Positions 45,172 through 50,007 of a DNA stretch of 50,007 nucleotides are shown piece by piece. The translations under genes and the position numbers were made by a program. The notes under the pieces are model-generated. The model did not search any database. It was given only the letters and a program-made list of their open reading frames with translations, and had not been told where the DNA came from. This stretch comes from Candidatus Zhuqueibacterota bacterium. Lineage in GTDB: Bacteria; Zhuqueibacterota; Zhuqueibacteria; Thermofontimicrobiales; Thiofontviventaceae. The stretch spans positions 1 through 50,007 of the forward strand of contig JAFGDW010000378.1 in NCBI GenBank assembly GCA_016931935.1, written 5' to 3'. Each line of letters begins with the position of its first letter. Position 1 is the first letter of the stretch.

Positions 45172-48072
45172 ATGCATAAAAAGATTAAAAGTAAGATGAC
45201 TCGTCAATATCTATTACGATGGTTTGTTTTGACTCAGGTATTCCTGACTGTTATAACTTGCTCAACCCAGTCTATAGCAAAATCGGAGCCAGAAAATAAT
45301 GAAGTTAAGCCCTGGACAAGATGGTGGTGGCAAGGCAACAGTGTCAATAAAAAAGACCTGACAGAAGTCATGGAAGCATATAAAGCGGCGGGTATCGGCG
45401 GATTGGAAATTACGCCTATTTATGGCGTCCGGGGTCGAGAAGAACAATTTGTAGAGTATTTATCGCCGGAATGGATGGAGCTGCTTAATCACACGCTCAA
45501 AGAGGCAGAGCGGCTAAACCTGGGCATTGATATGGCCACAGGAACGGGATGGCCTTTTGGCGGACCGTGGATTGGAGCTGCGGACGCGTGCAAAAATATG
45601 GTTTACAAAACATATAATCTTAACGAAGGAGAAAAACTCACCGAAAAAATCTCTTTTGAGCAGCAGCCAATGGTTTATGCTATAAGAAAAAAACTCGATA
45701 TTTCTGAGCTGAAGGAGCCCATCAGTTCGAATGAAAACTTACAGGAACTTGCCTTGGAACAAGTGCGTTTTAAGAAAGCGCTTCCATTACAGATATTAAT
45801 GGCTTATTCGGACAAGGGTGATAATTTAGATATTACCAGTAAGGTAAATGCAGATGGAGAGTTGGATTGGATTGCTCCGCCCGGAAAATGGACATTATAT
45901 GCTGTGTTTCAGGGTTGGCACGGTAAAATGGTAGAGCGAGCCGCGCCGGGCGGTGAAGGAAATGTTATCGATCATTTCTCGGAAACAGCTCTGAAAAATT
46001 ATCTGCAAAAATTTGATTCCGCATTTAGGGGATATCGTGATCTTTCCGTCAGGGCGTTTTTTAATGATTCGTATGAAGTAGATGATGCACGTGGCGAGTC
46101 TGATTATACACCGGATCTCTTTGCAGAATTTAAGAAGCGCCGCGGCTACGATCTCAGATTATATCTTCCTGCTTTGTTTGAAAATGATGATGAAGAAAAA
46201 ATTTCGCGTGTGCGCTGTGATTATCGCGAGACTATTTCAGATTTATTGCTCGAAAAATTCACGACAACCTGGAAAGAATGGGCAAAAAGCCACAACGCCA
46301 TTGTGCGAAACCAGGCGCATGGATCGCCGGCCAACATTCTCGATTTGTACGCGGCTAGCGATATTCCTGAAACGGAAGGGAATGAAATACTGAGATTTAA
46401 ATTTGCAACTTCAGCCGGGCATGTTGCAGGAAAAAAACTAATTTCTGCAGAAACCGCCACCTGGTTAAAAGATCACTTTCAGGCATCTTTAGCTGATGTA
46501 AAATCAGCGGTGGATAATTTATTATTGGCTGGAGTAAATCATATCGTATATCACGGCGCGCCTTATTCCCCGCCCGATGAACAATGGCCGGGTTGGCTCT
46601 TTTATGCGGCTGTTCATTTTGGCCCAACTAATTCGTTCTGGAATGATTTCCCAGCGCTGAATCAATATGTAGCCAATTGCCAAACATTTTTACAGAGCGG
46701 TGCGCCGGATAATGATGTTCTTCTTTATTTTCCGATTTACGACAAATGGTCTGAAAAAGGCCGTTCCCTTTTGCAGCATTTCAGTGGACGGGAACAGGAT
46801 TATGAAGGAACACCATTTCAATATTGTGCCGAAACCATGTGGAAGCAAGGTTATTCATATGATATCATTTCCGATCGTCAGGTATGCAATCTGCAATTTA
46901 ATGATAATATGCTTCAAAGCGGGGAGAGTAAATATAAAATAATTTTGATACCGGCAGCGCGTTTTATTCCCGTTGCAACGTTTGAAAAACTTATCGCATT
47001 AGCCCGAGAAGGCGCTACAATTTTAATTTATGCCAACCTGCCGGAAGATGTGCCAGGTTTACGAGACCTCGAAAAGCGTCGCGCACAGCTTAAAAAAATT
47101 TTCGGGGAGCTGGCATTTAATAGAATTGATAATTCAAATGTGCAGCAAGCCAATATCGGCGCCGGACGATTCATATTGGCAAACGATGTTGATCGGATGT
47201 TAGCCGAAACGGATGTTAAACGGGAGGCTATGGTTGATGATGGATTAAAATTTATAAAACGAAAACAATCTGATGGAACGACTTATTTTATTGTCAATAC
47301 TAGCGATATACCTATTGATGGCTATGTAACAATTGCAGGGGCTACCGAGTCAGCAACTTTGTTTAATCTGATTACAGGAGCGCAGGGGAATGCAAAAGTA
47401 AAACTTACTGAGAATGGTAAAACAGATGTATATGTGCAACTTGCTTCCGGAGAATCGCTTGTTCTGAATATACATAGCAAAAAATATCTAAGTATTCTGT
47501 ATCCGTACACTGAACAAACCGGAGAATCTCAAACTATCCGGGGAACCTGGTCGGTTAATTTTATTAGCGGCGGTCCCGAACTTCCGGAACCGGTAGAAAC
47601 TAATGAATTAGATTCCTGGACCAATTTTGGCGCAGAAGCGCTAAATAGTTTTTCCGGCACAGCAGTTTACAAAATTTCATTTGAGAAACCTGAACATGAT
47701 TCGGATGGGTGGATGCTTGATTTAGGACAGGTGCATGAAAGCGCCAAAGTAATTTTGAATAGTAATGAATTAGCTACACTTATTGGTCCGCCTTACCGGG
47801 TTATTATAACTAGAGACAAAATACAGCAAAATAATGAGCTGATAATAACAGTGTCAAATTTAATGGCCAACCGTATCGCTGATATGGACAGACGCGGTCT
47901 TGTATATAAAAAATTTTATAATGTCAACTTTCCGGCCAAAGAAAAAGCCAATCTGAATGATAAAGGTCTGTTTGATGCATCGCGCTGGCCGCCCAGAGAT
48001 TCAGGTTTGATGGGGCCGGTAACTTTAGCCCCAGTAAAATTCAAGAAAAAAGTAGAAGTAGAATCAAAGTAA
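45172..48072 (+). CDS. GH106-type alpha-L-rhamnosidase, third copy
   Basis: A 966-aa exported protein. A hydrophobic N-terminal segment ends VITC (C30), a possible lipoprotein signal with Thr at -1. The family opening is KPWTRWWWQGNSVNKKDLTEVMEAYKAAGI, then MATGTGWPFGGPWIGAADACK, FNDSYEVDDARGESDYTPDLF with conserved acids, and SAGHVAGKKLISAETATW. The C-terminal jelly-roll (about 790-966) has SFSGTAVYKISF, VILNSNELATLIGPPY and LMANRIADMDRRG, like the 1119-aa copy but with a shorter insert. RhaA begins 29 bp downstream, so enzyme and rhamnose isomerase are probably co-transcribed. This linkage supports release of rhamnose as its reaction. Confidence 0.88.
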   Translation: MHKKIKSKMTRQYLLRWFVLTQVFLTVITCSTQSIAKSEPENNEVKPWTRWWWQGNSVNKKDLTEVMEAYKAAGIGGLEITPIYGVRGREEQFVEYLSPEWMELLNHTLKEAERLNLGIDMATGTGWPFGGPWIGAADACKNMVYKTYNLNEGEKLTEKISFEQQPMVYAIRKKLDISELKEPISSNENLQELALEQVRFKKALPLQILMAYSDKGDNLDITSKVNADGELDWIAPPGKWTLYAVFQGWHGKMVERAAPGGEGNVIDHFSETALKNYLQKFDSAFRGYRDLSVRAFFNDSYEVDDARGESDYTPDLFAEFKKRRGYDLRLYLPALFENDDEEKISRVRCDYRETISDLLLEKFTTTWKEWAKSHNAIVRNQAHGSPANILDLYAASDIPETEGNEILRFKFATSAGHVAGKKLISAETATWLKDHFQASLADVKSAVDNLLLAGVNHIVYHGAPYSPPDEQWPGWLFYAAVHFGPTNSFWNDFPALNQYVANCQTFLQSGAPDNDVLLYFPIYDKWSEKGRSLLQHFSGREQDYEGTPFQYCAETMWKQGYSYDIISDRQVCNLQFNDNMLQSGESKYKIILIPAARFIPVATFEKLIALAREGATILIYANLPEDVPGLRDLEKRRAQLKKIFGELAFNRIDNSNVQQANIGAGRFILANDVDRMLAETDVKREAMVDDGLKFIKRKQSDGTTYFIVNTSDIPIDGYVTIAGATESATLFNLITGAQGNAKVKLTENGKTDVYVQLASGESLVLNIHSKKYLSILYPYTEQTGESQTIRGTWSVNFISGGPELPEPVETNELDSWTNFGAEALNSFSGTAVYKISFEKPEHDSDGWMLDLGQVHESAKVILNSNELATLIGPPYRVIITRDKIQQNNELIITVSNLMANRIADMDRRGLVYKKFYNVNFPAKEKANLNDKGLFDASRWPPRDSGLMGPVTLAPVKFKKKVEVESK

Positions 48073-48101
48073 CTATAAAACTATTAGGAAAAGGATAAAC
48101 A

Positions 48102-49370
48102 GTGAATACATTGAAACAAATCGAACAAGCCTATTCGTTGGCAAAAAAGCAATATGAAGACATTGGAGTAGATACGGATGCTGCTCTGGAAATACTGGCC
48201 ACTATCTCTATTTCTGTTCATTGTTGGCAAGGCGATGATGTATGTGGTTTTGAAAGTCAAAAAGGCTTGACAGGCGGCGGCATTCAGGCGACGGGTAATT
48301 ATCCGGGAAAGGCGCGAACAGCTGAAGAGCTGCGGTCCGATTTGGACATGGCATTAGGACTTATTCCTGGCCGGCATCGGCTAAACCTTCATGCGATTTA
48401 TGCAGAAACCGGCAAAACACACATCGATCGTGATGAATTAGCGCCAGAACATTTTACCAACTGGATTGCCTGGGCTAAGGATAAAAAACTTGGCATGGAT
48501 TTTAATCCGACTTTTTTTTCGCATCCCAAAGCGGATGGCGGTTTTACGCTTTCGAGCCGGGATGAAAACATTCGACGATTCTGGATAAATCACGGTGTCA
48601 TCTGCCGGAAAATAGCAGAACATATTGGTAAAGAACTAGGAACGCCATGTGTCACAAATTTTTGGATTCCGGATGGTTACAAAGATATTCCCGCCGACCG
48701 CAATGCGCATCGCCAGCTTCTCAAAGAATCGCTTGATGAAATATTCTCCCAAATTGCTGATCCTCGTTACAATTTAGATTCGATTGAGTCCAAGCTTTTC
48801 GGTATTGGCTCCGAGAGTTATGTGGTCGGATCGCATGAATTCTATCTGGGTTATGCCATCGCCAATAAGAAGCTTTTATGTTTGGATAGCGGTCACTTCC
48901 ATCCGACCGAGGTGATATCCGACAAAATATCGGCTGTTTTATGCTACCTCGATGCGATATTGCTTCATTTAAGTCGCGGCGTTCGTTGGGATAGCGACCA
49001 TATTGTTATTCTTTCGGACGAATTAAGAAATATAGCGCTTGAAGTCGTCCGGGGTGATTTCTTGGATAACGTCCATTTTGGTCTGGACTTCTTCGATGCC
49101 AGTATTAATAGAATAGCCGCCTGGATTATTGGAACCCGCAGTATTATTAACGCGCTGCTCTACGCTCTGTTAGAACCGCATGATACTCTCCGGAAATATG
49201 AAAATGATGGTGATTTTACAGGCCGATTGGCGTTGATGGAGGAATTAAAAACTCTTCCCGCCGGGGCTGTTTGGGACTATTATTGTTTCAAACACGATGT
49301 CCCTACCGGAATGTTGTGGCTGGATGAGGTGCGAAGCTATGAAAAGGAAATTCTATCAAAACGGTACTGA
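48102..49370 (+). CDS. rhaA: L-rhamnose isomerase
   Basis: A 422-aa cytoplasmic enzyme converting L-rhamnose to L-rhamnulose. It is the E. coli-type RhaA by length and sequence: VHCWQGDDVCGFE near residue 40, GGGIQATGNYPGKARTAEELR, and TNFWIPDGYKDIPADR. Catalytic and metal residues are kept with a constant offset of five from E. coli: D262 and H265 in LDSGHFHPTE, and D297 and D299 in VRWDSDHIV. The start is GTG at 48102 after AAAAGGA. It follows the third GH106 gene by 29 bp. No rhamnulose kinase or aldolase follows; an IS66-type element begins in the next 250 bp. Confidence 0.95.
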   Translation: MNTLKQIEQAYSLAKKQYEDIGVDTDAALEILATISISVHCWQGDDVCGFESQKGLTGGGIQATGNYPGKARTAEELRSDLDMALGLIPGRHRLNLHAIYAETGKTHIDRDELAPEHFTNWIAWAKDKKLGMDFNPTFFSHPKADGGFTLSSRDENIRRFWINHGVICRKIAEHIGKELGTPCVTNFWIPDGYKDIPADRNAHRQLLKESLDEIFSQIADPRYNLDSIESKLFGIGSESYVVGSHEFYLGYAIANKKLLCLDSGHFHPTEVISDKISAVLCYLDAILLHLSRGVRWDSDHIVILSDELRNIALEVVRGDFLDNVHFGLDFFDASINRIAAWIIGTRSIINALLYALLEPHDTLRKYENDGDFTGRLALMEELKTLPAGAVWDYYCFKHDVPTGMLWLDEVRSYEKEILSKRY

Positions 49371-49622
49371 CCTGAAAAATTCATTTGCCAAGAAGCTTGT
49401 ACGACTAATGACGAACTTGAACTAAGTTTTTAATTTGAACTCAAGCAAATTACGTGCTTGTGCTAAGATAAATCCGAATCGTTGGAATTGTTTATTGAAG
49501 TATGAAATTCGATGTTGTTATCCAGTCGGTGATCTGTATCCCCTCGGTGAACCCACCTTTCGCTTCATGAAAAGTTTCCTTATTTTAAATGCGAACACAA
49601 CAAAATCGCATGGAGGAAACGT
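49371..49622. other. Gap containing the probable IS66 left end
   Basis: No gene is seen. The insertion sequence should begin somewhere here, but its terminal inverted repeat could not be fixed because the right end is outside the window. A short frame at 49435-49626 has no known relative and lacks a convincing start. Confidence 0.4.
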
Positions 49623-49970
49623 ATGAGCGCTCGAAGAACTCGCGCGGAGATTGCCCGTCGACGATTCGACATGATCCTGAAATTTATCGAAAGTGGCCAG
49701 TCGCCGAAACAGTTCTGCCAAGCTGAGCAAATTAACTATGCCACGTTTCAGTACTGGCTGAAAAAATACCGGAACCAGAATTTACCGACCACAGCTAAGC
49801 AACCGTTGGAAGGCAGATTTGTCCCGCTGACTCTTTCATCATCAGCTTCAGAAGCGTCCGCATGCGGTCAGGGTTACACTATAGAATATCGAAACGGTGT
49901 GGCGCTTCACATTCGTCAATCGATTGAATTGCACTCGCTGATCCAGCTCATCCGGGCACAGGAAAACTGA
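49623..49970 (+). mobile_element. tnpA: IS66-type accessory protein TnpA
   Basis: A 115-aa protein with an N-terminal helix-turn-helix (about residues 10-50), containing SPKQFCQAEQINYATFQYWLKKYR, typical of the TnpA accessory protein of IS66-family elements. The C-terminal part has the usual VALHIRQSIELHSLIQLI strand-helix end. GGAGGAAACGT precedes the ATG. The next frame starts one base after the stop, as expected for the tnpA-tnpB order of these elements. The transposase gene (tnpC) lies beyond the window. Confidence 0.87.
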
Positions 49971-49971
49971 C

Positions 49972-50007
49972 ATGCTGCCGGTATTTCCCCGACTGCGCTT
50001 TTTGCTG
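49972..50007 (+). CDS. tnpB: IS66-type TnpB, start only (cut by window end)
   Basis: Twelve codons (MLPVFPRLRFLL) from an ATG one base after the tnpA stop, running off the window. The position and the proline-rich start fit the TnpB (Orf2) protein of IS66 elements. The assignment rests mainly on gene order. Confidence 0.6.
   Translation, partial: MLPVFPRLRFLL

Noticed and set aside
1..50007. CRISPR array, tRNA or rRNA genes
   Set aside because: The repeats present are dispersed or palindromic, not regularly spaced with unique spacers. No tRNA cloverleaf or rRNA segment was recognised by eye.

Overview
The window is about 50 kb of a bacterial chromosome. Apart from one short predicted unit, every gene reads on the + strand. 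It is dominated by a pectin, and specifically rhamnogalacturonan-I (RG-I), degradation locus with L-rhamnose catabolism genes at both ends. Two secreted proteins end in a C-terminal domain carrying the NYPNPFNPxTTI signature of type IX secretion (T9SS) cargo, and several others have lipoprotein signals. This points to the FCB superphylum, most likely a Calditrichota/KSB1/Ignavibacteria-like lineage rather than a typical gut Bacteroides. No SusC/SusD pair, regulator, tRNA or rRNA is visible. Lineage is an inference; no marker gene is present.

Layout. 1-600: a 25-bp dispersed repeat and a dead four-helix-bundle gene. 596-5040: lutABC (lactate to pyruvate), an NCS1-type permease and a 59-aa membrane protein. 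5439-14737: GH105 unsaturated uronyl hydrolase, CE12 acetylesterase, PL26 exo-lyase, DUF4861, DUF6250 and a PL9 lyase with a T9SS tail. 15123-22867: GH106 rhamnosidase, CE15-type esterase, exported PL22-like protein and a second GH105. 23288-27238: cytoplasmic GH112 phosphorylase and a GPH symporter. 27251-35802: GH28 remnant, a beta-propeller glycosidase-like lipoprotein, a DUF362/T9SS protein, two intact GH28 enzymes and a CBM9-like/PKD protein. 36418-49370: a short GH106-like lipoprotein, GH2, RhaM, a sugar-porter MFS protein, a URO-D-family protein, a third GH106 and RhaA. From 49623: the start of an IS66-type insertion sequence.

Proposed logic. Exported lyases (PL9, PL26), GH28, GH106, GH105, GH2 and esterases (CE12, CE15) take RG-I apart into rhamnose, galacturonate derivatives and galactosyl-rhamnose. 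The two MFS symporters import small products. GH112 could cleave Gal-beta-1,4-Rha with phosphate. RhaM and RhaA start rhamnose catabolism, and LutABC could oxidise lactate made from the lactaldehyde branch. Rhamnulose kinase and aldolase genes are not in the window.

The gaps between operons hold many dispersed palindromic repeats (at least six kinds), broken genes (four-helix bundle, GxxExxY flanked by exact 25-bp inverted repeats, a GH28 fragment), and one isolated minus-strand unit at 32150-32602: a good promoter, a ~280-nt hairpin-rich leader, a 32-aa hydrophobic peptide ORF and an intrinsic terminator. That unit and the GxxExxY element are the least explained features here.
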